Below, piece after piece: positions 49,694-60,164 of a DNA stretch of 64,000 bases. Under the pieces are notes generated by a model, which saw only the letters and a list, made by a program, of their open reading frames with translations, was not told the DNA's origin and searched no databases. This DNA comes from Citrobacter amalonaticus (GTDB lineage: Bacteria > Pseudomonadota > Gammaproteobacteria > Enterobacterales > Enterobacteriaceae). Location: assembly GCA_028994555.1 (NCBI GenBank), contig JARDVN010000001.1, positions 62,001 through 126,000 of the forward strand, written 5' to 3'. How positions within the stretch are numbered: position 1 is the stretch's first letter; every line of letters starts with the position of its first letter. The position numbers were made by a program, and so were the translations under genes.

Positions 49694-50161
49694 AATTCCC
49701 CCCAAAGACCGTGATGCTTGAAACACGCTATGTCATTAAGAATAGCGTAAACGATACGGTAGATTACCCTCTACATTAATCGTTGTCGTGTGGAGCCGTT
49801 CACTGTCTCATCCGTTCCCCGCCCTGGCTGTATATATTTCACCGGATGCTCACTCATACGCGATCGTGATGACTGAGGCTATTGCACATCATTAAGCAAT
49901 GTTCTGTATGTTTAAAACAATGCCGTTGTATCCACTCTCCTTACAAGAATGGAAAAGAATTTATCTGGCAATGTTAAAACGGGACAGAAATTGGCGGGTC
50001 GTTATATTCCCGATATTTCTGTCACACTATGCAAGAAACGCATAGCGCGAAACATTCTTGCATTTTCCCCATATCCCTATGGCTGGTAAGGTCATTGAGT
50101 TCGGGTCACTTCTGGCCTGTCGCAACAAACACACATCATCAAAAAAATAACGGGGTTCGCT
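49694..50161. other. divergent spacer between the evgA-like gene and yjiH
   Basis: About 470 bp with no gene. It holds the promoters of the phosphorelay operon (minus) and the yjiHG-iadA operon (plus). No operator is clear enough to mark. Confidence 0.5.
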
Positions 50162-50848
50162 ATGGCGCAACAAGGGGAACAGGCGGCGCTGCCGCTTGCA
50201 ACAGAAAAAGTCGGACTTAAGGGATATCTGGCATTTTTTCTGACCATCATTTTCTTTTCCGGCGTATTTTCCGGAACGGAAGGTTGGTGGCGTGTTTTTG
50301 ATTTTACCGTGCTGAACGGTTCGTTTGGCCAGATCGCGAATGGCGCGGGACAAACGACCGTGACCTTCCGGGGCGCGGGCGGTACGGGCGCAAAAGATGG
50401 CTTTCTTTTCGCGCTGGAACTCGCGCCGTCAGTCATTTTGTCACTGGGCATTATTTCTATCACCGACGGTCTTGGCGGATTGCGTGCCGCGCAACAGCTG
50501 ATGACACCCATCCTGAAACCCCTGCTGGGTATTCCGGGCATCTGCTCGCTGGCGCTTATCGCTAACTTACAAAACACCGATGCCGCTGCGGGGATGACGA
50601 AAGAACTGGCGCAGGATGGCGAAATTACTGAGCGCGATAAAGTCATTTTTGCTGCGTACCAGACCAGCGGCAGCGCAATTATTACCAACTATTTTTCCTC
50701 TGGCGTCGCCGTCTTCGCGTTTCTGGGAACGTCTGTTATCGTCCCGCTGGCCGTCATCCTGGTATTTAAATTTGTCGGAGCCAATCTGCTACGTATCTGG
50801 ATCAATTTTGAAGAACGCCGTAACCCAACGCAAGGAGCACAAGCATGA
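50162..50848 (+). CDS. yjiH: YjiH, inner-membrane nucleoside-recognition (Gate) domain protein
   Basis: 228 residues with 5-6 membrane segments, starting MAQQGEQAALPLATEKVGLK. The conserved Gate-type regions LFALELAPSVILSLGIISIT and NTDAAAGMTKELAQDG are visible. With YjiG it probably forms a two-part membrane system. Its stop overlaps the yjiG start (ATGA). Association with isoaspartyl dipeptidase suggests peptide or amino-acid transport, which is inference. Confidence 0.93.
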   Translation: MAQQGEQAALPLATEKVGLKGYLAFFLTIIFFSGVFSGTEGWWRVFDFTVLNGSFGQIANGAGQTTVTFRGAGGTGAKDGFLFALELAPSVILSLGIISITDGLGGLRAAQQLMTPILKPLLGIPGICSLALIANLQNTDAAAGMTKELAQDGEITERDKVIFAAYQTSGSAIITNYFSSGVAVFAFLGTSVIVPLAVILVFKFVGANLLRIWINFEERRNPTQGAQA

Positions 50849-51306
50849 CCACTCAGGTACGCAAAAATGTCATGGATATGTTCATCGACGGTGCCCGTCG
50901 CGGCTTTACGATTGCCACCACTAACCTGCTGCCGAACGTGGTCATGGCGTTCGTCATTATTCAGGCGCTGAAAATTACCGGTTTACTTGACTGGGTTGGG
51001 CACATTTGCCAGCCCGTTATGGCACTGTGGGGACTTCCCGGTGAAGCCGCCACGGTGCTGTTAGCGTCGCTGATGAGCATGGGCGGCGCGGTAGGCGTTT
51101 CTGCCAGTCTGCTTACGGCGGGAGCATTAAACGGTCACGACGTCACGGTTCTGCTCCCGGCGATATACCTGATGGGTAACCCTGTGCAGAACGTGGGTCG
51201 CTGCCTCGGTACCGCCGAAGTAAACGCCAAATATTATCCCCACATCATTGCCGTGTGTGCCATCAACGCACTGCTGTCGATCTGGGTTATGCAGCTCATT
51301 GTTTAA
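50845..51306 (+). CDS. yjiG: YjiG, inner-membrane nucleoside-recognition domain protein
   Basis: 153 residues, partner of YjiH: FIDGARRGFTIATTNLLPNV, then GEAATVLLASLMSMGGAVGV and MGNPVQNVGRCLGTAEVN. The start overlaps yjiH by 4 bp and the stop is 12 bp before iadA, as in the E. coli operon. Confidence 0.93.
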   Translation: MTTQVRKNVMDMFIDGARRGFTIATTNLLPNVVMAFVIIQALKITGLLDWVGHICQPVMALWGLPGEAATVLLASLMSMGGAVGVSASLLTAGALNGHDVTVLLPAIYLMGNPVQNVGRCLGTAEVNAKYYPHIIAVCAINALLSIWVMQLIV

Positions 51307-51318
51307 AAGGGAATTATC

Positions 51319-52487
51319 ATGCCTGATTTATCCTTCGCAGATTTTACGTTGCTGCAAGGTGCACACCTTTACACCCCGGAAGACCAGGGAATTTGCGACG
51401 TATTTCTCGCCAACGGCAAGATTATTGCCGTGGCACGCGATATCTCTCCTCACATCGTGCCGGACTGTAAGGTAATCAATCTCAAAGGACGGATTCTGTG
51501 TCCAGGCTTTATCGATCAGCATGTTCATCTGATTGGCGGCGGTGGTGAAGCGGGCCCCACGACCCGAACGCCAGAAGTCAGACTGAGCAGACTGACCGAA
51601 GCCGGGGTCACGACCGTCATTGGTTTACTCGGCACCGACTCCGTGACCCGTCACCCGGAATCGCTGCTGGCGAAAACACGGGCGCTGAATGAAGAAGGGA
51701 TCACCGCCTGGATGTTAACCGGCGCTTACCATGTCCCATCACCAACGATCACCGGTTCGGTAGAAAAAGATGTGGCGCTGATCGATCGCGTTATCGGCGT
51801 TAAATGTGCAGTTTCAGACCACCGCTCTGCCGCGCCTGGCGATTATCAACTGGCCAACATGGCTGCGGAATCCCGCGTGGGTGGCCTGTTGGGCGGCAAA
51901 CCAGGCGTCAGCGTGTTCCATATGGGCGACAGCAAAAAAGGGGCTCAAACCGCTTTACGACATTCTGGAAAATAGCGATGTACCGATGAGCAAGCTGCTT
52001 CCCACTCACGTTAACCGCAATGAGGCGCTGTTCGAAGAAGCGCTGGCTTTTGCGCTCAAAGGCGGCACCATTGATATCACCAGCGGTATTCCCGATCCGG
52101 TCGCGCCGGCTGAGGGTGTCGCTCGTGCAGTGAAAGCCGGTATCCCGCTTGCCCGGGTAACGGTCAGTTCGGATGGCAATGGTAGCCAGCCGTTGTTTGA
52201 TGATGCCGGAAAACTTACCGGGATTGGCGTGGCGGGCTTCGAGAGCTTACTTGAAACCGTACAATCATTAGTCAACGATTACGGGTTTACCCTGACCGAT
52301 GCATTGCGTCCTCTGACGACCAGTGTGGCTGCCTTTCTTAACCTTTCCACTAAAGGTGAAATCGCCCCCCGGTAAGGATGCCGACCTGCTGGTGATGACA
52401 CCAGAATTATGTATTGAGCAGGTTTATGCTCACGGCAAACAGATGGTGGTTGACGGTAAAGCCTGCGTGAAGGGGACCTTCGAGTAA
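51319..52487 (+). CDS. iadA: isoaspartyl dipeptidase IadA (two frameshifts as read)
   Basis: Zinc amidohydrolase cleaving beta-aspartyl dipeptides formed by protein ageing, releasing aspartate. Metal site: CPGFIDQHVHLIGGGGEAGP (HxH); further ligands HMGDSKKG and PTHVNRNEALFEEA; the late Asp is in TVSSDGNGSQP. Breaks at A6 51934-51939 and C6 52365-52370; one base removed at each restores DSKKGLKPLYDILENSDVPM and KGEIAPGKDADLLVMTPELC. 388 residues repaired, the family length. Third gene of yjiH-yjiG-iadA. Confidence 0.94.
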
Positions 52488-52557
52488 GAGCAATCGGTTG
52501 TCAGCCGTGTGAATGCCCGTAAAATGGCGCAGACAGACGGCTGACAGGTGAGATTAA

Positions 52558-53466
52558 ATGGATGTGAGTGGAGCAGGTTTGTATAACATTGAAACGAAAT
52601 GGCTGTACGATTTTCTGACACTGGAAAAGTGTCGAAATTTCTCCCAGGCCGCGATGATTCGTAATGTCTCGCAACCCGCTTTCAGCCGCCGTATTCGCAC
52701 ACTGGAAAATGCGGTAGGCGTTGAATTATTCAATCGTCAGGTCTCCCCGCTACAGCTCTCCGAGCAGGGAAAAATCTTTCACTCTCAGGTACGCCATCTG
52801 CTACAACAACTGGAAAGCAACCTGGCTGAACTTCGTGGCGGCAGCGATTTCACGCTGCGTAAAATCAAGATTGCCGCTGCGCACTCCCTCTCACTAGGAT
52901 TATTACCCGGTATTGTCAGCCAAATGCCCACTCAGTATACCTGGTCGGTTGAAGCGATTGATGTCGATCAGGCAGTCGATATGTTGCGGGAAGGCCAAAG
53001 CGATTTCATCTTCTCTTATTACGATGAGAACCTGCTCCAGCCTCCGTTCGCCAATATTCACCTGTTCGAGTCGCAACTGTTTCCCGTCTGCGCGAGCGAT
53101 GAAAACGGCAAGCCGCGATACACGCTCGACCAACCCTCTTTCCCGCTGCTTAACTATAGCCAGAACTCCTACATGGGGCGGCTTATCAACCGAACGTTGA
53201 CCCGTCATACCGCGCTGAGTTTCAGCACATTTTTTGTTTCGTCGATGAGTGAATTGCTCAAACAGGTTGCGCTGGACGGTTGCGGAATCGCCTGGCTCCC
53301 GGCGTATGCAATTCGTCAGGAGATTCGTAATAATCAGCTCGTCGTGCTGGATCAGGATGAGCTAATTATTCCTATCCAGGCGTATGCTTACCGGATGGAT
53401 ACGCGGATGACTCCACTGGCGGAGCGGTTCTGGAAGGAGTTGCGCCACCTGCATACTGCCCCATGA
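52558..53466 (+). CDS. hypT: HypT (YjiE), hypochlorite-responsive LysR-type regulator
   Basis: 302 residues, near-identical in layout to E. coli HypT: IETKWLYDFLTLEKCRNFSQ, NVSQPAFSRRIRTLENAVGV, PLQLSEQGKIFHSQVRHLLQ. HypT is activated by methionine oxidation and controls sulphur/cysteine and iron genes. Downstream of iadA on the same strand, as in the E. coli neighbourhood. Intact. It converges on the racemase gene with a 7-bp gap. Confidence 0.93.
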   Translation: MDVSGAGLYNIETKWLYDFLTLEKCRNFSQAAMIRNVSQPAFSRRIRTLENAVGVELFNRQVSPLQLSEQGKIFHSQVRHLLQQLESNLAELRGGSDFTLRKIKIAAAHSLSLGLLPGIVSQMPTQYTWSVEAIDVDQAVDMLREGQSDFIFSYYDENLLQPPFANIHLFESQLFPVCASDENGKPRYTLDQPSFPLLNYSQNSYMGRLINRTLTRHTALSFSTFFVSSMSELLKQVALDGCGIAWLPAYAIRQEIRNNQLVVLDQDELIIPIQAYAYRMDTRMTPLAERFWKELRHLHTAP

Positions 53467-53473
53467 TCGCTAT

Positions 53474-54209
53474 TCAAACGCAGGCAACCTGTTGCGCAGG
53501 TTCGTCTGTTTGCGTATCCGGCCATGACTCATACCAGCGAATCGCGGCATGTACCAGTGACGCGGTTGAGTCAATAAATCGACACCCAAACTGGTTCTCA
53601 TGTCCCGCCACAATTAACGGGATCTCAGTGCAGCCCATAATAATGACCTGCGCGCCGTGGGAAATGAGCCGCTCAATCTGGGGAAACAGCAAGCTTTGCG
53701 CAGTGGCTTTATCTCCGCTTTTCAATGCGTAAATAGCCTGCATCACCTGCCCCTGCCCCGTCTCTTCCGGCTGGACCAGAGAGAGTCCCTGCGCCATCAT
53801 TTTTTTCTGGTATAACCCTGTCGCAAGCGTGGCGTTCGTTGCCAACAGGCCGACGCGGGTGATGCCGGGAGGAATCTCACTCAACGTGGCATCCAGAATG
53901 CTGATCATTTCCGCCTTTGCCACTGCACGTAAATCATCAAACCAGTAGTGCGCAGTATTACAAGGCATAACGATACATTCCGCCCCCCGCATCTTCCAGC
54001 ATGTGCAGATAACGCTCAAGATAGCGCAAAGGCGAGGGTCCGCCAGAGAGCAGGCAGGCAGTACGATCGGGGATGTCAGGAATGGAGCTAACGATGAGCG
54101 GAATATGCTGTTGATCGCAGTTGGCACTGCGCAGTTCAACAAATTTTTCCAGCATGTCCGCCGTTGCAGCCGGCCCCATGCCGCCCAGAATGCCAATGGT
54201 ATGTTTCAT
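53474..54209 (-). CDS. aspartate/glutamate racemase family protein, YgeA-like (frameshifted as read)
   Basis: Cofactor-independent two-cysteine racemase. It starts MKHTIGILGGMGPAATADML. Catalytic cysteines lie in IVMPCNTAHYW and IIMGCTEIPLIV. The break is at C6 53983-53988; one base removed gives HMLEDAGAECIVMPCNTAHY. 244 residues repaired; YgeA is about 230. It may act on aspartate, glutamate or other amino acids. The neighbourhood (isoaspartyl dipeptidase, aspartase) favours aspartate, but that is inference. Confidence 0.88.
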
Positions 54210-54521
54210 CACCTGTACCGCGCTTTCTTTTTCATTTCAAATGACACTATCACCTTGATGCATAGGTAAAAAATGCCATTTTCTTAGCAGCTATGCGTAA
54301 AAGTTATCGCATGGCAAAAACGAATCGGCTTACACAGTCGTCGGCCTGCCATGCACCGGTTTCTAATCCACATGCCGCTAAACAGTGACTAAACAGAGAA
54401 CGCTCCGTTTCTGTTTTGTAACACCTACCTGCAAATTAGCGATATCCGCCACAAAATTCACATATCACTCGCGTTGATGAAAGGAAGCATATTGCATTTG
54501 CACAGGGAGTCGGATAGCGTC
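54210..54521. other. spacer upstream of the TRAP operon operators
   Basis: About 310 bp between the racemase start and the LacI operators, with no gene recognised. Confidence 0.5.
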
Positions 54522-54546
54522 TGTAACGTTACACTAAAACGTTACA
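54522..54546 (+). promoter_or_regulatory. LacI-family operators before the TRAP operon
   Basis: A perfect 12-bp palindrome TGTAACGTTACA (54522-54533) is followed by a second, imperfect copy TAAAACGTTACA (54535-54546). The same perfect 12-mer lies before the lacI-type gene (60153-60164). CpG-centred palindromes are typical LacI/GalR sites. Confidence 0.8.
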
Positions 54547-54576
54547 GAAAACAGAATCAGCGACTTTTTCGTTAAA

Positions 54577-54605
54577 CCATCTGGGCCTGAAGCCCTGCCA
54601 GATGG
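54577..54605 (+). other. leader hairpin before dctP
   Basis: CCATCTGG / CCAGATGG arms with a GC-rich 13-base centre, about 38 bp before the dctP start. A 5' leader structure; function unknown. Confidence 0.4.
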
Positions 54606-54642
54606 CGTTATCACGACCTCTACACTGTGAGAAAGGATAATC

Positions 54643-55686
54643 ATGATGAAAACAACACCATTTCGTTCAGCCAGACGTTTTCTGGCACTCGCTTGCCTCA
54701 GTAGCGCCCTGATTGCAGGCAGCGTGCTGAGCGCTTCAGCCCAGGCAGCAATTAATTTCCGTGTTTACTCGTCTCTGCCAGGAGATGATTCCTCTGCGCA
54801 CTACATTTGGTTCAACCGTTTCCAGGAAAACCTTAATAAAAACGAGAAGTTAAAAGGACAGATTAAGCTCAATTATTTCGCCAACGCCATGCTGGGAAAA
54901 GAAGCCGATGCGACACAGCAGGTTCGTATCGGTGCCATTAACATGATGATTTCGGGTACCTCAATCTGGGCCACGCTGGTTCCTGAAGTGGGTGTTCTGG
55001 ATCTGGGGTATCTGTTTAAAGACTATGATCAGGTCGGAAAAGCGCTGGACGGCAAAGCCGGCGAGCAGCTTTCTAAGCTGATGATGGATAAAGCCAACGT
55101 GATGGTGCTGGGTTATGGCTATAACCTCGGCGCACGCAACGTGTACACCAAAAAGGCAATTGAAAAACCAGAGGATTTAAAGAACCTGAAAATCCGCGTA
55201 CTGCCGGTGCCTAACTTTATCGCCACGCTGAATCACATGGGAGCAGTGGCTATTCCCATGCCAGGCGGGGAAGTCTATTCCAGCCTGCAAATGGGCGTGA
55301 TCGATGGCGTCGAACATGATGCACCCACCATCTACGCCAGCAAATACTATGAAATCATCAAGAACGGCACACTGACCCGCCATAGCTATAACCCTTTGAT
55401 GATTGCCATGAATAAGAAGAGCTTCGAGCAGATCCCGGAAGCATTACGTGCCGACGTGCTGGCCGCCGCGAAAGAAGCCACAGAATACGAACGCCAGCAG
55501 GCCAGCCAGAAAGAGCTGGAAGCGATTAAAAACCTGGAGGCAAAAGGCGTCACTTTCCGGGAAACCGATCGTGCGTTCTTCGCGCAGGCCGTACAGCCTG
55601 TCTGGAAATCCTTCCTGGATAAATACCCGGATCTGAAACCAATGGTGGACGAGATCAGCGCCGCAGCGCCGAGCGATAAGCCATAA
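54643..55686 (+). CDS. TRAP transporter substrate-binding protein (DctP family)
   Basis: 347 residues with signal peptide (cleavage near ASAQA-A). Periplasmic receptor of a sodium-driven TRAP system. Family region LKNLKIRVLPVPNFIATLNH carries the conserved Arg that binds the ligand carboxylate, followed by PMPGGEVYSSLQMGVIDGVE. So the ligand is an organic acid, probably a sugar acid given the SDR and RbsD/FucU partners. First gene of the operon, preceded by two LacI operators. Intact. Confidence 0.92.
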   Translation: MMKTTPFRSARRFLALACLSSALIAGSVLSASAQAAINFRVYSSLPGDDSSAHYIWFNRFQENLNKNEKLKGQIKLNYFANAMLGKEADATQQVRIGAINMMISGTSIWATLVPEVGVLDLGYLFKDYDQVGKALDGKAGEQLSKLMMDKANVMVLGYGYNLGARNVYTKKAIEKPEDLKNLKIRVLPVPNFIATLNHMGAVAIPMPGGEVYSSLQMGVIDGVEHDAPTIYASKYYEIIKNGTLTRHSYNPLMIAMNKKSFEQIPEALRADVLAAAKEATEYERQQASQKELEAIKNLEAKGVTFRETDRAFFAQAVQPVWKSFLDKYPDLKPMVDEISAAAPSDKP

Positions 55687-55759
55687 GCCATGCGTCGTCG
55701 GCCTGCTGAGCGTAGCGGGTCGGCGATGTTGCCCAAACAAACCATGAAAGGAGTTCACC

Positions 55760-57636
55760 ATGGCTGATATCCCGATGAAAACAAAGGATGAAAATGCTTT
55801 GTTGACGCTGTTGGGGCGGTTGAGTCGATTCTTGACCACGCTAACGTCCTGGGCTGGGGCGCTGGTGCTGTTTATCAACGTGCTGGTGGTATTCGCTTCG
55901 GTGATCTGGCGTTATGCCCTGCACTCACCGATCCACTGGGCAGAAGAAGTGGCGCGTGCGTTAATGATTGCGCTGGTCTTTTTTTGGCGTCGCCACCTCG
56001 ACAGGCAGAGGCGGACACATTGGTGTCGATCTGTTCTTACGATTTTTGCCTGAAAGCGTTCGCCCTTACGTTGTTCATGCCAGCCGCTGGATCCTGTTTC
56101 TGGTCTCCGTTGGACTGGTCATTTCCAGTTACGATCTGGTGCAGGCCGCGCGCTTGCAAACCACCGAGACGGGCCTGCCACAAACTATTTACGTCATTCC
56201 GGTATTAATCGGCTCCGTGGTGATGATGGTGGCCGCGCTGGAACATGCCCTGCATGAGCGCGCCAAAGTAGTGTTACTCAGCGGTGTTGGGATCATCGTA
56301 CTGGCCGCGCTGGGCTATCTGAAACTGTCGCTGATGGCCGATCCAGCCAGCGCGGCGGCGGGTCTGATGCTGATTTGCTTCGTGCTCGGCATTCTGGCCG
56401 GTGTGCCGATCGCTTTCACGCTCGGCATGTCCGCCATGGTCTTTTTTTATCTGCGACCCCTCCCTGCCGTTTGTCTTTTTCTCTCAGCAGGTGGCGGCGG
56501 GCGTTGACCACTTCGTTCTGTTGGCAATTCCATTCTTCCTGCTCGCCGGTGCGGCAATGGAAATCAACGGCATGTCCACGCGTCTGGTCGAACTGATTGT
56601 GCGCGGTATGGGACGCTTTCGCGGTGGCCTGAACATGACCACTGTGCTGTCGATGGCCTTTTTCTCCGGCATCTCAGGTTCCAAACTGGCGGATGTGGCC
56701 GCCGTCGGCGGGGTGCTGATGCCTGCAGTACGCCGCGCGAAACAAGACAGCGAAGAAGCCGCCGGGGTATTTGCCGCCTCCGCGGTGATGGCCGAGACCA
56801 TTCCTCCCTGCGTGAACCTGATTGTGATGGGCTTTGTCGCCAATATATCCATCGGGGCATTGTTTATCGCTGGCCTGATCCCGGCAGCCTGCCTGCTGGT
56901 GCTGTTAATGATCGCTGCCAACCGTTTCGGCGGGAAAATTAACGTCAGCGAAGCCTACCCGGTGTTACGCCCACGCACTCAGCTTTACCTGGGTGCCGCT
57001 GTCGGTCTGGTCATGATTTTCATGATTGGCCGCGGGGTCATGATGGGGATCGCCACCTCCACGGAAATTTCCGCCTTCGCGGTGATCTACGCCATTGTGG
57101 TGGGCCGCCTGGCGTTTGGTGAACTGACGCTGAAAGCCACCGTGAAAATGTTCGTTGATATTGCAGCAATGTCCGGCGTGTTGCTGTTCATCGTGGCCTG
57201 CGCGACCAGCCTCTCTTATGCCCTGACCATTCAGATGATCCCTCAACAGATCGCTGAACTGCTGGTCGGGATTGGCATGGAGCAAGGCGCCTGGCTGTTC
57301 CTGATATTAACCATTGTCATTCTGATCATCTTTGGCGCGGTTCTCGAAGGTGCGCCTGCGCTGATCATTTTCGCCCCGATTCTGGTACCAATTGCTATTC
57401 AGCTTGGCTTTAATCCGCTGCACTTTGGCATTGTGATGATCATGGCAATGGGCTTTGGTCTGTTTTCACCGCCGATCGGCCTGGGTCTGTACACCACCTG
57501 CGCCATTTGCGGCGTGGAAATGAAGCATGTCATCAAACCGATGGCGAAATATCTGGCGGTGGTTTTTGTCGGCATCATTATTGTCGCCATGGCACCACCG
57601 TTAACCACCTGGCTGCCTGGACTGGCCGGCTACTGA
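55760..57636 (+). CDS. TRAP transporter fused DctQM permease (two frameshifts as read)
   Basis: A single 624-residue protein joins the small DctQ domain (about 1-170, four helices: FINVLVVFASVIWRYALHSP, HWAEEVARALMIALVFFGVA) and the large DctM domain (about 215-624: ILAGVPIAFTLGMSAMVFFI, HFVLLAIPFFLLAGAAMEIN, MAFFSGISGSKLADVAAVGG, FGLFSPPIGLGLYTTCAICG). Breaks at T7 55979-55985 and T7 56442-56448; one T removed at each gives the continuous reading. DctQM fusions are a known TRAP variant. Sits 73 bp behind dctP. Confidence 0.92.
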
Positions 57637-57753
57637 TAATTAGGTCCTGAATTTGCCACACGCAGGTGGCAGGGATATCCACGCACAAAAAACGGCAAAA
57701 CGATGTCACGTCATTACCTGACGCCGCTTAAATATGAATAACGGGAGTATGAA

Positions 57754-58519
57754 ATGGGATTATTAACGGGTAAAAAAAGCGTTTATTACCGGCGCAGAAC
57801 AAGGCATTGGTAAAGAGAGCGCGAAAAAGCTGATTGAGGCGGGATGCGATATCTATATTCATTATTTCAGTGGCGAAGAAGGGCCACGGGAATTAATGGC
57901 CCTTGCTGAACAACGGGGGTGTCGGGCAGCCTGTGGTTTCGCCGATTTAACCGATGAAGAAGATGCCGCACGCTGTGTGGCGCAGGCGGCGGAATTTCTC
58001 GGCGGTATCGATATTCTGGTGAATAACGTCGGCGGTATTATTGCCCGCAAATGGCTGGGTGAGATTGAACCTCATTTCTGGCGGACGGTTATCGACGTCA
58101 ATATGACGACGATGCTGAATGTCACTCAGCAGGCATTACCCTGGCTGAAAGCCGCGCCGGACGGCGCCAGTATCGTCAACCTGGCTTCCCTGGCCGGGCG
58201 TTCTGGCGGCCACGCGGGTTCTCTGGTCTATTCCACCACCAAAGGCGCAGTGCTGACCTGGACTCGCTCGCTTGCCGCAGAACTCGGTGAACACGGTATT
58301 CGCGTCAATGCCGTTGCGCCGGGGCTGATTCTTGGCACACGTTTTCATAATCAGCACACCACGCAGGCCTCTGCCGACCAGACAATTCAGGCAATTCCTC
58401 TGGGAAGAGCGGGCACGCCTGAAGATGTGGCAAGGGTCATCTGTTTCCTCGCCTCGGAATATGATGGTTTCGTTTCCGGTGCGACCATCGACATTAACGG
58501 CGGAATTTACCGGGCATAA
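57754..58519 (+). CDS. short-chain dehydrogenase/reductase (SDR; frameshifted as read)
   Basis: Classical SDR of 254 residues. The N-terminal break in A7 57772-57778 loses the cofactor motif in the raw frame; removing one A gives GLLTGKKAFITGAEQGIGKE (TGxxxGIG). Also NNVGGII, the catalytic Ser region NLASLAGRSGG, Y-x3-K in VYSTTKGAVLTWTRS, and the end SGATIDINGGIYRA. It probably oxidises a hydroxyl on the acid imported by the TRAP system. The substrate is unassigned. Third gene of the operon. Confidence 0.9.
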
Positions 58520-58524
58520 AAATG

Positions 58525-58546
58525 GGGCGGGCAATGATGCCCGCCC
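58525..58546 (+). terminator. hairpin between the SDR and RbsD/FucU genes
   Basis: GGGCGGGCA / TGCCCGCCC, 9 bp with a 4-base loop, followed by GTTTTA. It looks like a terminator or attenuator, yet a ribosome site (AAAGGTAAGG) and the next gene follow at once. Confidence 0.65.
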
Positions 58547-58565
58547 GTTTTAAAAGGTAAGGTAT

Positions 58566-58985
58566 ATGATCAAGTCAGATATTATTCATCCTGATTTATT
58601 ACAGGCGCTGGCACAGTGCGGACACAAGGCGAATATTTTAATCACCGATGCCAATTACTCTTTTTTAACCAATACTTCTACGCAGGCACGGATTATCTGG
58701 CTTAATTTCACGCCGGGAACAATCGGTAGTGTTGTTATTCTGGAGAAGATCCTCGGCTATATTAATGTGGAAAAAGCCACATTAATGGCAAGCCCCGCGG
58801 ATTTTGATAATACGGTTGAGCGCGAATACCGCGGCATACTTTCTGAGGCGATCGCGTTTGAACATGTTGAACGTAACGCGTTTTACTCACTGGCCAAATC
58901 ATCCGACACGATTCTGGTTATCGCCTCCGGCGAAACCCGCCGCTTCGCCAATATCCTGTTGACCGTGGCCCCAACGCTGGTATGA
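58566..58985 (+). CDS. RbsD/FucU family mutarotase-like protein
   Basis: 139 residues. RbsD and FucU interconvert sugar anomers and form ring-shaped oligomers. Family features: an early catalytic-type His in LLQALAQCGHKANILITDAN and the C-terminal SGETRRFANILLTVAP, which matches the RxGExxxYxNIIL region. The middle differs from both E. coli proteins, so the substrate is uncertain. Its presence suggests the imported compound is a pyranose, for example a uronate or aldose acid. Confidence 0.85.
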   Translation: MIKSDIIHPDLLQALAQCGHKANILITDANYSFLTNTSTQARIIWLNFTPGTIGSVVILEKILGYINVEKATLMASPADFDNTVEREYRGILSEAIAFEHVERNAFYSLAKSSDTILVIASGETRRFANILLTVAPTLV

Positions 58986-58991
58986 CAAAAC

Positions 58992-59014
58992 GAGAAGAAC
59001 GCACTGTTCTTCTC
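58992..59014. terminator. bidirectional terminator between the RbsD/FucU and lacI-type genes
   Basis: GAGAAGAAC / GTTCTTCTC, 9-bp perfect stem with a 5-base loop, between convergent genes. Confidence 0.7.
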
Positions 59015-59025
59015 CTGCTACGCCG

Positions 59026-60061
59026 TTACCGCACCGATTGCCGGGACACCAACGATGGAGGGAACAGAAATTCTGCTGGCGGAATGTGCGGGTTTTCCGT
59101 CCGTTCGATCAACCGATCAACCATCACCTCAGCCATCTCCCGCAGGGGGGGGCATGATGGACGTCAGGCCGGGGAAAACCAGCCCGGAGAGCGGAATGTT
59201 ATCGATGCCCACAATCGAAATTTGTTGCGGTACATGGATCCCGGCCTGATGCAGACCGGCCATCAGCCCAATACCCAGTGCATCATTAATTGCCACAATG
59301 CCATCCGGAAACACCGACTGTTGGCTGATTTTTAGCGCCAGCGCCCGCCCGAGTTCTGTCATTTCCGTGTCGCCATAGGCCGCCATGGCCTGCCCTTCAA
59401 TGATCATCCCTTCCCGATAAAGCCCGTGTTCCTGTACCGCACGGAGAAAGCCTTCAATTTTGTGGGCCCGGCTGGGCGTCAACCCTTCCACCGTGGCAAA
59501 CGCGAGGCGACGGCATCCCTGGGCGATCAGATGTTCTGCCGCCTTTCGCCCGGCATCAATGTTGTCCATGGAGACGCTGTCCAGTGCGAAATGGTCAGAC
59601 AGCGCGCGTGCAGGCATCCGCCCATCATAGTTCACCATCACCATGCCCTGCTCTGCTGCCCGGGCAAAATGCGCTTTTTCAATATCGCAGGCAGCAACGA
59701 TAATCCCGCGCACACCATGGGAAAACATATCGTCCAGAAACGCTTCTTCTTCCTCAATCTGCCGGTAGGTATTCCCAATAAGCACCCGAAACTGGCGCTT
59801 CTTGGCAGCCAGATCGACTTCACGGGCCAGGGCGGCAAAGCTGGGATTCACAATAGACGGCACCAACAGACCAATCATTTTGGCCTGCCCGGTCTTGAGC
59901 TGTTGCGCTACCCGGTTTGGAAAGTAATTCAGCGTCTGCATACTTTGCTGAATACGCTCCAGCGTTTCAGCCCGCATTTGATCGGTACGACCGTTGAGCA
60001 CATTGGATACCGTACTGACGGAAACGCCAGCATGCTTTGCGACATCACGAATATTCGCCAT
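59026..60061 (-). CDS. LacI-family repressor of the TRAP operon (frameshifted as read)
   Basis: HTH at the N terminus MANIRDVAKHAGVSVSTVSN VLNG (start ATG 60061 with AAGGAG in front; a longer start at 60106 is not needed). Periplasmic-binding-protein-like effector domain from about residue 60 (MIGLLVPSIVNPSFAALARE). The break is at G8 59145-59152 near the end; one base removed restores PPLREMAEVMVDRLIERTEN and the stop at 59026. 344 residues. Matching operators at 54522 and 60153 indicate repression of the TRAP operon and of itself. Confidence 0.9.
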
Positions 60062-60152
60062 ACATCTCCTTTGCGGCAATCGATGAATGGCGGAAGACAT
60101 TAACACCCGGCATCGCCATCTTGATTAGGAATAATGAACTACAACGGTTTAG

Positions 60153-60164
60153 TGTAACGTTACA
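60153..60164 (-). promoter_or_regulatory. LacI-family operator before the repressor gene
   Basis: TGTAACGTTACA, identical to the perfect operator upstream of the TRAP operon; about 90 bp upstream of the repressor start. Supports autoregulation. Confidence 0.8.
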
